DNA of 64,000 nucleotides, taken from NCBI RefSeq assembly GCF_027912535.1, contig NZ_CP115465.1:3018001-3082000 (forward strand). The letters are read 5' to 3'. Every line of letters starts with the position of its first letter. The stretch's first letter is position 1. Positions 50,742-58,451 of this stretch are shown here, piece after piece. Below the pieces are notes generated by a model. That model saw only the letters and a list, made by a program, of their open reading frames with translations. It was not told the origin of the DNA and did no database searches. A program made the translations under genes and the position numbers. The DNA comes from Brevundimonas sp. NIBR11 (GTDB lineage: Bacteria; Pseudomonadota; Alphaproteobacteria; Caulobacterales; Caulobacteraceae).

Positions 50742-51626
50742 CTACTTGCCGAACACCTCGACCCCGATCTCGCCGTCCGGCGTCAACCAGGCCCGCTTCA
50801 TGCCCTGGCTGTTGAACGGATCGGCGCGGTTGCCCTGCGCATCCAGCGCGATCAGGCCGCCGTCGCCGCCCATGTCGCCGATGCCGGCGATCACCGCCGC
50901 GCCCGCCTCGGCGATCGAGGCCCCGCTCTCGACGCGCCAGTGCATCTGGGCCGCCGCCGCCGTGCGAATGAAATACTCGCCCTGTCCCGTGCAGGAGACC
51001 GCCACCCGGTCCGTGGCCCAGACGCCCGCCGCCGGTATCGGCGTATCACCCACCCGCCCCGGCAGTTTCCCGAACACCCCGCCGGTCGAGGTCGCGGCCG
51101 CCAGCCGTCCCTCGACGTCCAGCACGCAGCACCCGACCGTGCCGTGGCTCAGCGCCGGCCCCTGTCCCGGCGGATGGTTGTCCTCGCCCTGACCCGCGCG
51201 GGTGAACCAGGCCTCGGGATGGGTGATCGGCTCGAGCCCATACTCACCCGCGAACCGCGCCGCGCCCGACCCGGCCAGCAGAACATGCGGACTGTGCTCC
51301 ATCACCGCCCGCGCCGCCCTGATCGGATTGCGATAGCCCTGAAACGCCGCGACGGCGCCGGCCCGGCGATCGGACCCATCCATCAGACTGGCGTCCAGCT
51401 CATACTCCCCTGCCAGGTTAGGCGAGGCGCCGCGCCCGGCGACATAGAGGCCGGAATCCTCCAGCAGAACCGTCGTCTCCACCGCCACGTCCAGCGCCGA
51501 CGTCCCGTCCAGAAGCCGGGCCTGCATGGCCTCGACCACCTCGCGCATATGGGCGATCTCGGCGGTGTAGTCGCGGCTCCGGCGTGCGCCGGCGCCGCCG
51601 TGCAGAATGAGGGCGGGGGCGGGCAT
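50742..51626 (-). CDS. isoaspartyl peptidase/L-asparaginase (type 2, Ntn hydrolase)
   Basis: A 294-aa IaaA/plant-type asparaginase, made as a precursor that cleaves itself. The nucleophile is Thr163 in SHGTVGCCVLD. LILHGGAGARR at the N-terminus, AGRGASPNLAGEYELDASLMDG and STGGVFGKLPGRVGDTPIPAAG are typical. It hydrolyses isoaspartyl dipeptides and asparagine. A separate minus-strand gene; the divergent quinone oxidoreductase gene begins 160 bp away. Confidence 0.93.
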   Translation of the reverse strand: MPAPALILHGGAGARRSRDYTAEIAHMREVVEAMQARLLDGTSALDVAVETTVLLEDSGLYVAGRGASPNLAGEYELDASLMDGSDRRAGAVAAFQGYRNPIRAARAVMEHSPHVLLAGSGAARFAGEYGLEPITHPEAWFTRAGQGEDNHPPGQGPALSHGTVGCCVLDVEGRLAAATSTGGVFGKLPGRVGDTPIPAAGVWATDRVAVSCTGQGEYFIRTAAAAQMHWRVESGASIAEAGAAVIAGIGDMGGDGGLIALDAQGNRADPFNSQGMKRAWLTPDGEIGVEVFGK

Positions 51627-51728
51627 GGCGTCTCCTGAAACCGTTCGGCCTCTTTCTTTCGGGCCGCCGCCTGATTAGCGTTCTCGCGAAGGACGCGCCA
51701 CGGGGGTGATGTCTAACTCAACCTGACA

Positions 51729-51766
51729 GGCGGGCTCACGTAGCGCGAACGCGCGTGAGGCCCGCC
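51729..51766. promoter_or_regulatory. long hairpin just upstream of the quinone oxidoreductase gene
   Basis: GGCGGGCTCACG (51729-51740) pairs with CGTGAGGCCCGCC (51754-51766) with one bulged base, and the interior (CGCG-AA-CGCG) continues the stem. It ends 20 bp before the ATG at 51787. It could act in the leader or be a scattered repeat. Confidence 0.65.
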
Positions 51767-51786
51767 GAGCGAAGCGAGACCCAAAA

Positions 51787-52788
51787 ATGCGCGCAGTCCT
51801 GTCCAAGACCGTCGGCGGCCCCGACAGCCTCGTCGTCGAGGAGGTCCTCGATCCCACGCCTAAGGCCGGCGAGGTCGTCATCGAGGTCAAGGCGGTCGGC
51901 GTGAACTTCCCCGACACCCTCATCATCGAGGACAAATACCAGTTCAAACCCCAGCGACCCTTCTCGCCGGGCGGCGAACTGTCCGGCGTGGTCGAGGCCG
52001 TGGGCGAGGGGGTTAAAGGCGTCTTCAAGGGCGACCGCGTCATCGCCATGCCCGGCTGGGGCGCCATGGTGGAGCGGATCGCCGTCCCGGCCGCCAGCGT
52101 CATCAAGATGCCCGACGGCATGTCGTTCGAGGAGGGCGCCGCCCTCGTCATGACCTATGGCACCTCATACTACGCCCTGAAGGACCGGGCCCAGCTGCAG
52201 CCCGGCGAGGCGCTTCTGGTGCTGGGCGCGGCGGGCGGTGTCGGCGCCGCGGCCGTCGAACTGGGCAAGGCCCTGGGCGCCCACGTCATCGCCGCCGCCT
52301 CGACCAACGAAAAGGTCCAGTTCGCGCTGGAACTCGGCGCCGACAACGGCCTGATCTATCCGTCGGGGCCGATGGACAAGGCGGCGCAGAAGGAGCTGTC
52401 GGGCGAGCTCAAGCTGGCCTCGGGCCGGGATGGTCCGGACGTGGTCTATGACGGGGTCGGCGGCGACTACGCCGAGCCCGCGCTCCGTTCGATGGACTGG
52501 AACGGCCGCTATCTGGTGGTCGGCTTCCCGGCCGGCATCCCGTCCTTCCCGCTGAACCTGACCCTTCTGAAGTCGGTGTCGGTGGTCGGGGTCTTCTGGG
52601 GCGCCGCCGCCGCGCGCGATCCGAAGGGTCACATGGCCAACATGGCCGACCTGATGACCATGTACGCCGAGGGCAAGATCAAGCCGCGCGTCTCCCAGAC
52701 CTTCCCGCTGGAGCGCGCCCACGAGGCCATCCAGGCCCTGTCTAACCGCAGCGTGATGGGCAAGGTCGTGGTGACCGTCGAGTCGTGA
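51787..52788 (+). CDS. NADPH:quinone oxidoreductase family protein
   Basis: A 333-aa zinc-free MDR protein. N-terminal GroES-like domain (VGVNFPDTLIIEDKYQFKPQRPFSPGGELSGVV), then the nucleotide-binding fold VLGAAGGVGAAAVELGKALGAHVIAAAS and GRYLVVGFPAGIPSFPLN, and the end FPLERAHEAIQALSNRSVMGKVVV. It belongs to the quinone reductase/enoyl reductase branch; substrate unknown. Its stop overlaps the next gene start (GTGA). Confidence 0.9.
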   Translation: MRAVLSKTVGGPDSLVVEEVLDPTPKAGEVVIEVKAVGVNFPDTLIIEDKYQFKPQRPFSPGGELSGVVEAVGEGVKGVFKGDRVIAMPGWGAMVERIAVPAASVIKMPDGMSFEEGAALVMTYGTSYYALKDRAQLQPGEALLVLGAAGGVGAAAVELGKALGAHVIAAASTNEKVQFALELGADNGLIYPSGPMDKAAQKELSGELKLASGRDGPDVVYDGVGGDYAEPALRSMDWNGRYLVVGFPAGIPSFPLNLTLLKSVSVVGVFWGAAAARDPKGHMANMADLMTMYAEGKIKPRVSQTFPLERAHEAIQALSNRSVMGKVVVTVES

Positions 52789-53540
52789 TCCGCCTCTCGC
52801 CCGATCTGGATGTCCAGGCTCTGGCCACAGCCTTCGCGGCGAACCGCCGGCGCCTCCACATCCCGGGCATCCTGGACGCCGACAGCGCCGAGGCCGTCGG
52901 CGGGGTGCTGGAGGCCGAGACCCAGTGGAAGGCGACGGTCGCCGCCGGCGGGACCTTCCTGGAACTGCCGCTGAACGGTCGGGTCGCCGCCGATCCCGCC
53001 AAACAGGCCTGGCTAGACGAGGCGGCGGTCGACGGGACCAATCCGCTGATCCAGTACATCTTCGACACCCGCCGCCTGACCGCCGATCGGGAACTGGGGC
53101 TCGCACGCGGCGACGCGGCCGATGGGACGCTCGACTTCCTCAACTCCAAGGCCTTCATCGGTTTCGCCCGGGCCGTGACCGGCGACGACCGCATCGACTT
53201 CGCCGACGCCCAGGCTTCCCGCTACCGGCCCGGTCATGTGCTGATGGCCCACACCGACGCCTCGGCGGGCAAGAACCGTGTCTATGGCTATGTGCTGAAC
53301 TTCAGTCGCGGCTGGCGCGCCGACTGGGGCGGGCATCTGGTCTTCTACGGGCCGGACGGTCACGTCGAGGGCGGCTGGGTCCCGGCCTTCAACGCCCTGA
53401 ACCTGTTCGCCGTGCCGACGCCCCACGCCGTGACCCAGGTTGCGACCTTCGCCCCTCAGGACCGGCTGTCGATCGTCGGCTGGCTCAGGTCGAACAGCCC
53501 GGTCGGCCCGCAGGCGAAGAGCGAGACCAGCGCCTACTGA
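52785..53540 (+). CDS. 2-oxoglutarate/Fe(II)-dependent oxygenase
   Basis: A 251-aa oxygenase of the prolyl-4-hydroxylase/Ofd1-like type. The iron ligands are H156 and D158 (LMAHTDAS) and H214 (VPTPHAVTQV), and Arg227 (APQDRLSIVGW) is placed to bind 2-oxoglutarate. DWGGHLVFYGPDG is the usual strand between them. The GTG start overlaps the stop of the quinone oxidoreductase gene, so the two are coupled. The substrate is unknown. It overlaps the convergent DUF1232 gene by 7 bp. Confidence 0.88.
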   Translation: MIRLSPDLDVQALATAFAANRRRLHIPGILDADSAEAVGGVLEAETQWKATVAAGGTFLELPLNGRVAADPAKQAWLDEAAVDGTNPLIQYIFDTRRLTADRELGLARGDAADGTLDFLNSKAFIGFARAVTGDDRIDFADAQASRYRPGHVLMAHTDASAGKNRVYGYVLNFSRGWRADWGGHLVFYGPDGHVEGGWVPAFNALNLFAVPTPHAVTQVATFAPQDRLSIVGWLRSNSPVGPQAKSETSAY

Positions 53541-53941
53541 TCGCGCAGCCGCTCCAGCGCCTTCTCGGCCAGGTCCCGGTGCCGCTTCCTGATATTGGCC
53601 CCGAGCGTCGCGATCACGGCCGTGATCACAGCGGCGTCGTCGGTGAAGCCGATGCCGGCCAGCACGTCGGGGATCGCATCCACGGGCATGACAAAATAGG
53701 CCAGCGCGCCCAGCATGATCCCCTTGGCCGCCATCGGGGTCTCGGGATCCCGTCCGGCGTAATAGATGGAAACCAGTTGGTTGGCGAAGGGGATGCGCGC
53801 CGCGACGCGCCCCAGCTTGGGCCAGAAGCCGGTCTTCACCCGCATCTCGTTGACCCTCTGTACCGAGGGGACGAGCGCCTTCGAAGGATCGATGGCGTCC
53901 TCGGGGGTGATCGTGTCGGCGCGTTTGGCTTTGGCGGTCAT
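53534..53941 (-). CDS. YkvA family (DUF1232) protein
   Basis: A 135-aa protein. The DUF1232 core is KGIMLGALAYFVMPVDAIPDVLAGIGFTDDAAVITAVIATLG: a helix, the P-x-D-x-I-P-D motif and a second helix. An N-terminal polar stretch and a basic Arg-rich C-terminus surround it. DUF1232 proteins are small membrane-associated proteins without settled function. Confidence 0.9.
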   Translation of the reverse strand: MTAKAKRADTITPEDAIDPSKALVPSVQRVNEMRVKTGFWPKLGRVAARIPFANQLVSIYYAGRDPETPMAAKGIMLGALAYFVMPVDAIPDVLAGIGFTDDAAVITAVIATLGANIRKRHRDLAEKALERLRDQ

Positions 53942-53998
53942 GGCCGCTAAATCCTCAAAGGAAACTCAGGTTCAAACGATTACATAGGAACGACAGGG

Positions 53999-54781
53999 AT
54001 GAAACTCGACAGCAGCATCGCCGCAGTGGTCACCGGCGGCGCCTCGGGCCTCGGAGAGGGCACGGCCCGCGCCATCGCCGCCACGGGCGCCAAGGTCGCC
54101 CTGTTCGACCTCAACGCCGAGAAGGGCGAGGCCATCGCGAACGAGATCGGCGGGGTCTTCTGCTCGGTCGACGTCACCGACGACGCCTCGGTCGCCGCCG
54201 CCTTCGAGAAGGCCCGCGCCGCCCACGGCCAGGAGCGTCTGACCGTCAACTGCGCCGGCATCGCCACCGGCATGAAGACGGTCTCGCGCAAGAAGGACAC
54301 CGGCGAGATCAAGGCCCACGACATGGCCCAGTTCGAGCGCACCGTCCGCGTCAACCTGTTCGGCACCTTCCGCGTCCTGTCGCAGTCGGCGGCCGGCATG
54401 ATCACCCTGGACCCGATGGAGGACGGCGAGCGCGGCCTGATCGTCAACACCGCCTCGGTCGCGGCCCAGGACGGGCAGGTGGGTCAGGCGGCCTATTCGG
54501 CGTCCAAGGGCGGCGTCTACGCCATGACCCTGCCGGTCGCCCGCGACCTGGCTCAGGAGGGGGTTCGCATCAACACCATCCTGCCCGGCATCATGTGGAC
54601 CCCGATGATGGCCGGCATGGACCAGAAGATCCAGGACGCCCTCGCCGCCCAGATTCCCTTCCCCAGCCGCCTGGGCAAACCCTCCGACTACGCCTCGCTC
54701 GTGCTGGAGCTGGCCCGCAACGTCTACATCAACGGCGAATGCATCCGCCTCGACGGTGCGATCCGCATGGCGCCGCGCTGA
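53999..54781 (+). CDS. short-chain dehydrogenase, 3-hydroxyacyl-CoA (HSD17B10)-like
   Basis: A 260-aa SDR. TGGASGLGEGTARAIAATGAKVALFDLN gives a glycine-rich motif and an acidic Asp after the second strand, which favours NAD(H). Then VNCAGIATG, IVNTASVAAQDGQVGQAAYSASKGGVYAMTLPVARDLA with the Tyr-x-x-x-Lys, and INTILPGIMWTPMM. This resembles 3-hydroxy-2-methylbutyryl-CoA dehydrogenase (type II HADH) of isoleucine and fatty acid breakdown, not certain. Divergent from the DUF1232 gene. Confidence 0.9.
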   Translation: MKLDSSIAAVVTGGASGLGEGTARAIAATGAKVALFDLNAEKGEAIANEIGGVFCSVDVTDDASVAAAFEKARAAHGQERLTVNCAGIATGMKTVSRKKDTGEIKAHDMAQFERTVRVNLFGTFRVLSQSAAGMITLDPMEDGERGLIVNTASVAAQDGQVGQAAYSASKGGVYAMTLPVARDLAQEGVRINTILPGIMWTPMMAGMDQKIQDALAAQIPFPSRLGKPSDYASLVLELARNVYINGECIRLDGAIRMAPR

Positions 54782-54833
54782 TCGCCGAAGGGGCGATCGG
54801 CGCTTTCCTGAAGAGGCTGCCGCTCGGCTCGCG

Positions 54834-54854
54834 GAGCCTCGCTGCTCGAGGCTC
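54834..54854. other. hairpin after the SDR gene
   Basis: GAGCCTCG, loop CTGCT, CGAGGCTC is a perfect 8-bp stem 53 bp after the SDR stop. No U-run follows, so it is not a clear intrinsic terminator; it could be a Rho-dependent stop or only a chance palindrome. Confidence 0.45.
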
Positions 54855-54876
54855 GATGGAATTCGCACAAAGGGGC

Positions 54877-54906
54877 TTGCGAGAAGTCGAGAGGGTCCGC
54901 TATACG
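54877..54906 (+). promoter_or_regulatory. predicted promoter of the tRNA-Gly gene
   Basis: TTGCGA (54877-54882), spacer 18 bp, TATACG (54901-54906), preceded by GC; the GCTATAC form fits the Caulobacter housekeeping -10. Transcription would start near 54913, about 40 bp before the tRNA. Confidence 0.55.
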
Positions 54907-54952
54907 GCCGCCTCTCGACGAGACGGACGCCCACGCGGCCCCGTTACGGAGT

Positions 54953-55027
54953 GCGGGCGTAGCTCAGTGGTAGAGCACAACCTTGCCAAGGTTGGGGTCG
55001 GGCGTTCGAATCGCCTCGCCCGCTCCA
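54953..55027 (+). tRNA. tRNA-Gly (anticodon GCC)
   Basis: The sequence folds as a complete tRNA: acceptor GCGGGCG paired with CGCCCGC, D arm GCTC..GAGC, anticodon stem-loop with GCC between TT and AA (CTTGCCAAG), a T arm with GTTCGAATC, and an encoded CCA end at 55025-55027. GCC reads GGC and GGT glycine codons. Confidence 0.97.
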
Positions 55028-55039
55028 GTCGAGATCAAG

Positions 55040-55067
55040 AGGCCCGGTCGCGAGATCGGGCCTTTTT
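55040..55067 (+). terminator. intrinsic terminator of the tRNA-Gly gene
   Basis: AGGCCCGGTC, tetraloop GCGA, GATCGGGCCT, then TTTT. The stem has 10 pairs including one G-T. It begins 13 bp after the tRNA end and is a strong stop. Confidence 0.92.
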
Positions 55068-55085
55068 GCTGTCCGAGGCGTCGCC

Positions 55086-55475
55086 ATGAAGATCCTGACC
55101 CTAGACGGCGCCGCCATCCACGACATCCCGTCCCTGTATGACGAGATCAACCGCGTCCTCATGGCGGGCGAGGACTGGACCTTGGGGCCCAGCCTCGATG
55201 CGCTGGACGATCTCCTCTACGGCGGCTTCGGGGCCATCGACGGCGACGAGCCGGTGACCCTGGTCTGGGAGGACTTCGACCGGATGCAGGACGTTCTGGG
55301 GCTCGCGACCACGCGCGCCTTCCTGAACCAAAAGCTGGACCGGCCGGAGGTATTCAACGCCAACCTGATCTGCCGCCAACTCGAGGCTTTAGAGCGCGGC
55401 ATAGGCCAGACCTATCTGGAGATCGTGCTCGAGATCATCACCAGCCACGCCAACATCGAACTCGTTCGGCGTTAG
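55086..55475 (+). CDS. barstar-like family protein
   Basis: A 129-aa protein of the barstar (ribonuclease inhibitor) family: LDGAAIHDIPSLYDEINRVL and the GPSLDALDDLLYGGFG segment, corresponding to the barstar N-x-D-A-L-x-D-x-L-x-G, with the family Asp residues, then VTLVWEDFDRMQ. No barnase-type RNase gene lies nearby, so it may be an orphan inhibitor or an immunity-type protein with another role. The ATG is only 19 bp after the tRNA terminator. Confidence 0.85.
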   Translation: MKILTLDGAAIHDIPSLYDEINRVLMAGEDWTLGPSLDALDDLLYGGFGAIDGDEPVTLVWEDFDRMQDVLGLATTRAFLNQKLDRPEVFNANLICRQLEALERGIGQTYLEIVLEIITSHANIELVRR

Positions 55476-55567
55476 GTCGCGATCCGCCTGCTCCGCGGCG
55501 CGATCGGCGCAATGTCGCCGTTATCCAAGCAGATTCTTCCTCGCCCGACAGGGGCAGGACCGATCCG

Positions 55568-56365
55568 ATGACCCAAGCCGCAAGCCCGGCCGCCGACCGC
55601 CTCGAAGTCCTGTCCAAGGTCCCGGCGGTGACCCTCGGCTTCTGGCTCATCAAGATCCTGGCGACGACCCTCGGTGAAACCGGCGGCGACACCGTCAGCA
55701 TGACGATGAAGCTCGGCTATCTGACCGGAACCGCCATCTTCGCCGCCGTCCTGATCGCCCTTGTGGTGCTGCAGGTTCGTGCGAACCGGTTTCATCCGTT
55801 TCTGTACTGGACGACCATCATCGCCTCGACGACCGCCGGTACGACCCTGGCCGACTACGCTACCCGGTCGCTGGGGATCGGCTACACGGGCGGGTCCGCT
55901 CTCCTGCTGACGGCGGTGCTCGCGTCGCTGGCGGCGTGGAAACTGACCTTGGGCTCCGTGTCGTCCGATCGTATTGCTGAGCCTCGGGTCGAGCTCTTCT
56001 ACTGGCTCACCATCACCCTGTCGCAGACGCTGGGAACGGCGCTGGGCGACTGGACCGCCGACACGGGCGGGCTCGGCTATCTGGGAGCCGCCGTGGTCTT
56101 CGGGGGCCTTTTGGCGCTTGTGGCGGGCTTGACGGTGTGGACGCGCGCCAACCGTATCCTCCTCTTCTGGGCGGCCTTCATCCTGACCCGTCCTCTCGGG
56201 GCGGTTGTGGGCGACTTCCTGGACAAGCCGCTCGACCACGGCGGCCTGGCGCTCAATCGCCCTCTGGCCTCCGCCGTTCTAGCCGTCGCGATCCTCGCCC
56301 TGATCGTCCTGCTTCCCCAGAAGCCGGGCGGGCATCCGGGCCATCGCCAGTCGATCGCGGCCTAA
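55568..56365 (+). CDS. four-repeat membrane protein, COG4705-like
   Basis: A 265-aa polytopic membrane protein. It is built of four copies of a two-helix unit: a helix ending in a Gly/Thr-rich turn, an Asp, and a second helix after LGY/IGY. The corresponding turns are LGETGGD (Asp41), AGTTLAD (Asp96), LGTALGD (Asp161) and LGAVVGD (Asp216). The spacing is 55, 65 and 55 residues, so the protein is a duplicated pair (halves 120 residues apart). A short polar N-terminus precedes it and the end is His/Gly-rich. It matches what I remember of the uncharacterised COG4705 family. No function is known; the buried Asp-Gly-Thr sites could be ion-binding. Confidence 0.82.
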   Translation: MTQAASPAADRLEVLSKVPAVTLGFWLIKILATTLGETGGDTVSMTMKLGYLTGTAIFAAVLIALVVLQVRANRFHPFLYWTTIIASTTAGTTLADYATRSLGIGYTGGSALLLTAVLASLAAWKLTLGSVSSDRIAEPRVELFYWLTITLSQTLGTALGDWTADTGGLGYLGAAVVFGGLLALVAGLTVWTRANRILLFWAAFILTRPLGAVVGDFLDKPLDHGGLALNRPLASAVLAVAILALIVLLPQKPGGHPGHRQSIAA

Positions 56366-56665
56366 CCGCCAGGCGGCGCCAGCGACGCGGGACGAGGCCA
56401 CTCCAGCCCGTCGAGCCAAGGAATGCGAATTTATTCCTGATCTGCTCTTGCGCGTCCTGACCCGCCGTCCCATCTCCCTCGGATAGGTCTTTGACACTCT
56501 CAAAACGCGCCGATCTTCGGTCACCTCCCGCTGCGCCGTACAAAACGCCCTGTGCGAACCGACTGATTTTGCTGGGCCAAGCGCAGTTTCGTCCGTTTCG
56601 TCACGTTTCGTCACCCTAGCTCGCGTCATGACGAAACGGACGAAACCTGCCGGCGCTAGGCCTCC
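56366..56665. other. 300-bp convergent gap, more AT-rich than its surroundings
   Basis: Between the COG4705-like gene and the minus-strand acidic protein. It contains a perfect -35-like TTGACA at 56491-56496 and an 18-bp inverted repeat at 56586-56646. Short open readings in it on both strands look random. A small RNA or regulatory element is possible, but I cannot confirm it. Confidence 0.6.
56586..56646. repeat. perfect 18-bp inverted repeat with a GTTTCGTC-type direct repeat
   Basis: GTTTCGTCCGTTTCGTCA (56586-56603) is exactly complementary to TGACGAAACGGACGAAAC (56629-56646); spacer 25 nt. The unit GTTTCGTC occurs three times in the left part. Not GC-rich and without a T-run, so it is not a terminator. 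Confidence 0.85.
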
Positions 56666-57067
56666 TCAGTCCTCATCCGCCGCGTTCGGATCGATGGCCT
56701 CGTCCACCAGCCGACGCCAGTGGGGGTCGGTGTCGTCGACCAGGTCGACGTCGTCCAGCAGGGCCACGACGGCGTCGCCGTCGGGCAGGATCAGGCCCAG
56801 CACCTCCATCGGTTCGCCGAAGGCGCCGGGATGAACCTCGGCCTGGACCGCGACCGCCCCCTGTTCGCCCTCGTCGTCCCACCAGATGACCGGCTGGGGC
56901 AGGTCCATGTCGATGACCTGCGGATCCTCGCTATCGCCGAGGGCGAAGACCGCCCGTCGCGCCTGGACGTCTTCGAGCGTCGCGACCCGGCCGGTGAAGG
57001 GCTTCAGTCGGGACCAGTCGTCGGCGTCGAAGCCGCCCCCGTCCTCAGGATCGATGTCGTCGTTCAT
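56666..57067 (-). CDS. acidic protein of unknown function
   Basis: A 133-aa, very acidic cytoplasmic protein starting MNDDIDPEDGGGFDADDWSR, with TGRVATLEDVQARRAVFALGD, PQPVIWWDDEGEQGAVAVQAEV and LGLILPDGDAVVALLDDVDL, ending in an acidic tail. It has no signal peptide or helix for membrane insertion. No family recognised. It stands 34 bp upstream of the phytase stop in the other order, both on the minus strand, but has its own reading frame and start. Confidence 0.75.
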   Translation of the reverse strand: MNDDIDPEDGGGFDADDWSRLKPFTGRVATLEDVQARRAVFALGDSEDPQVIDMDLPQPVIWWDDEGEQGAVAVQAEVHPGAFGEPMEVLGLILPDGDAVVALLDDVDLVDDTDPHWRRLVDEAIDPNAADED

Positions 57068-57101
57068 GGCGCCAGCTTACGCCGTCGGGGCGCCGGATCA
57101 A

Positions 57102-58205
57102 TCAAAGGCCGAGCGCCGCCTTGATCACGCGCCAGTCGATGAACTTGAAGTTCTGCGTCCCCACGTCGTTGACGTCGTCCTGGACCACCACGACCCCTTC
57201 GGGGAAGGCGTCCGAGACCCGACCGCCCATCGCCGCCAGGCCGTCGGTGCCGGTCACGCCGTCAACCACGCCGTCCTCGACGACGAACCGGCCCTTGTAC
57301 TCGGGCACGCCGCTGTCGATGCGCCAGACCGGGAAGGCGCTGTCGCCCTGGCTCGACCCGATCAGATAGCGGGCCGCTCCGTCGGCGAGGATGGTCAACC
57401 CTTCCGCGTCGGCGACCAGCACGTCCTCCTCGATCGGCTGGATCAGGGTCCGCGCCTCGCCCGAGACCGGGTTCAGCCCATAGCGCCAGACGCCGACATT
57501 CTCCTCGGCCAGGTAGAGGGCGTCGGTCCCGGCGTCGGCGGCGCAGCCCTCGGAGATCGAGCCGATCTCGAAGCGGCGAACCTCGCGCGAGACCGGTTGG
57601 CCGGCGGCGTCGGCGCTCAGCACGAACTGGCGCACCTCGCCCTCATGCCCGACGAGGATGGCGTGAACCTCCTCGCCCCGGCGGCCGAAGCAGAAGCCGT
57701 AGGGCTCGACCACGTCGGTGCGGATGGCCCCCCAGGGGCGGACCCCGTTCTGGCCGGTCACGGCCGGGTCGAACAGGTAAAGGGAGACCCCCTCCTTGCC
57801 CGGCGTCCGGTCGCTGGCGCCCAGCACCACCTGCGATCTGCCCGAGACCATCAGGTCGGCGGCGTCGACATTGTTCAGCAGCCCTTCGGGCATGAATTGC
57901 AGCACCGCCCCGTCGAAGCCGTAGATATAGAGGCCCGCCTTCTTGTCGGTGCCGGCGACGAAGCCGGGGGTGGACGTTCCCATGACCACGACCGGGCGCT
58001 CGCCGATCCAGACGGCGGGATCGTCGGCCGCGTCCTCGCCGCCGCCAGTGCCGACCGACGGCGTCTCTAGCGTCGCCTGGACCCGGACGCCCGCGCCGAT
58101 CACACCCTCGCCCTCACCCTGGTAGTCGACCTCATGGGTGGCGCAGGCCGAGAGCAGCAGGGCGGCCAGCGAGACGGCGGCGAGGGTGGAGATCGGGCGG
58201 GTCAT
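57102..58205 (-). CDS. beta-propeller phytase, lipoprotein
   Basis: A 367-aa 3-phytase (BPP type). Signal MTRPISTLAAVSLAALLLSAC with lipobox LSAC, so it is lipid-anchored. Motifs of the six-bladed BPP fold: EDAADDPAVWIGER, GTDKKAGLYIYGFDG, VVEPYGFCFGR, EGCAADAGTDALYLAEENVGVWRY, GSSQGDSAFPVWRI and TGTDGLAAMGG, then FPEGVVVVQDDVND and NFKFIDWR. Calcium-binding Asp/Glu residues lie in these. It releases phosphate from phytate at the cell surface. It is divergent from a TonB-dependent receptor 246 bp away. Confidence 0.95.
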   Translation of the reverse strand: MTRPISTLAAVSLAALLLSACATHEVDYQGEGEGVIGAGVRVQATLETPSVGTGGGEDAADDPAVWIGERPVVVMGTSTPGFVAGTDKKAGLYIYGFDGAVLQFMPEGLLNNVDAADLMVSGRSQVVLGASDRTPGKEGVSLYLFDPAVTGQNGVRPWGAIRTDVVEPYGFCFGRRGEEVHAILVGHEGEVRQFVLSADAAGQPVSREVRRFEIGSISEGCAADAGTDALYLAEENVGVWRYGLNPVSGEARTLIQPIEEDVLVADAEGLTILADGAARYLIGSSQGDSAFPVWRIDSGVPEYKGRFVVEDGVVDGVTGTDGLAAMGGRVSDAFPEGVVVVQDDVNDVGTQNFKFIDWRVIKAALGL

Positions 58206-58451
58206 GGCGGGCCTCTCGAAGCGGGTCGGGCGCGCAGACCATACAGCGACACATCGGGTCAACGGCGCGTCCACGACGGTCCTGCGTCGATACGGTGACG
58301 GTCGGTCCGGGATCGGATCAAGCGTCACAATCGCGCTGCCAAACCGAGAAATCGGCGTCGTGGAACCGTCGCTGGCGCGTTGTCGCACCCCGGTATGGCG
58401 ACGCTCCATCGGGTGAGGCGAAACGTCGCCGGTCCGGATGGGGATCATGCA

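Noticed and set aside
54953..55475. tRNA-Gly with barstar as a genomic-island attachment site
   Set aside because: No integrase gene and no repeated tRNA 3' end found in the next kilobases; the downstream genes look chromosomal.
56279..56834. Short open frames on both strands starting inside the 18-bp inverted repeat
   Set aside because: Their start codons come from the repeat itself, they overlap the real genes antisense, and the translations show no domain or signal peptide.
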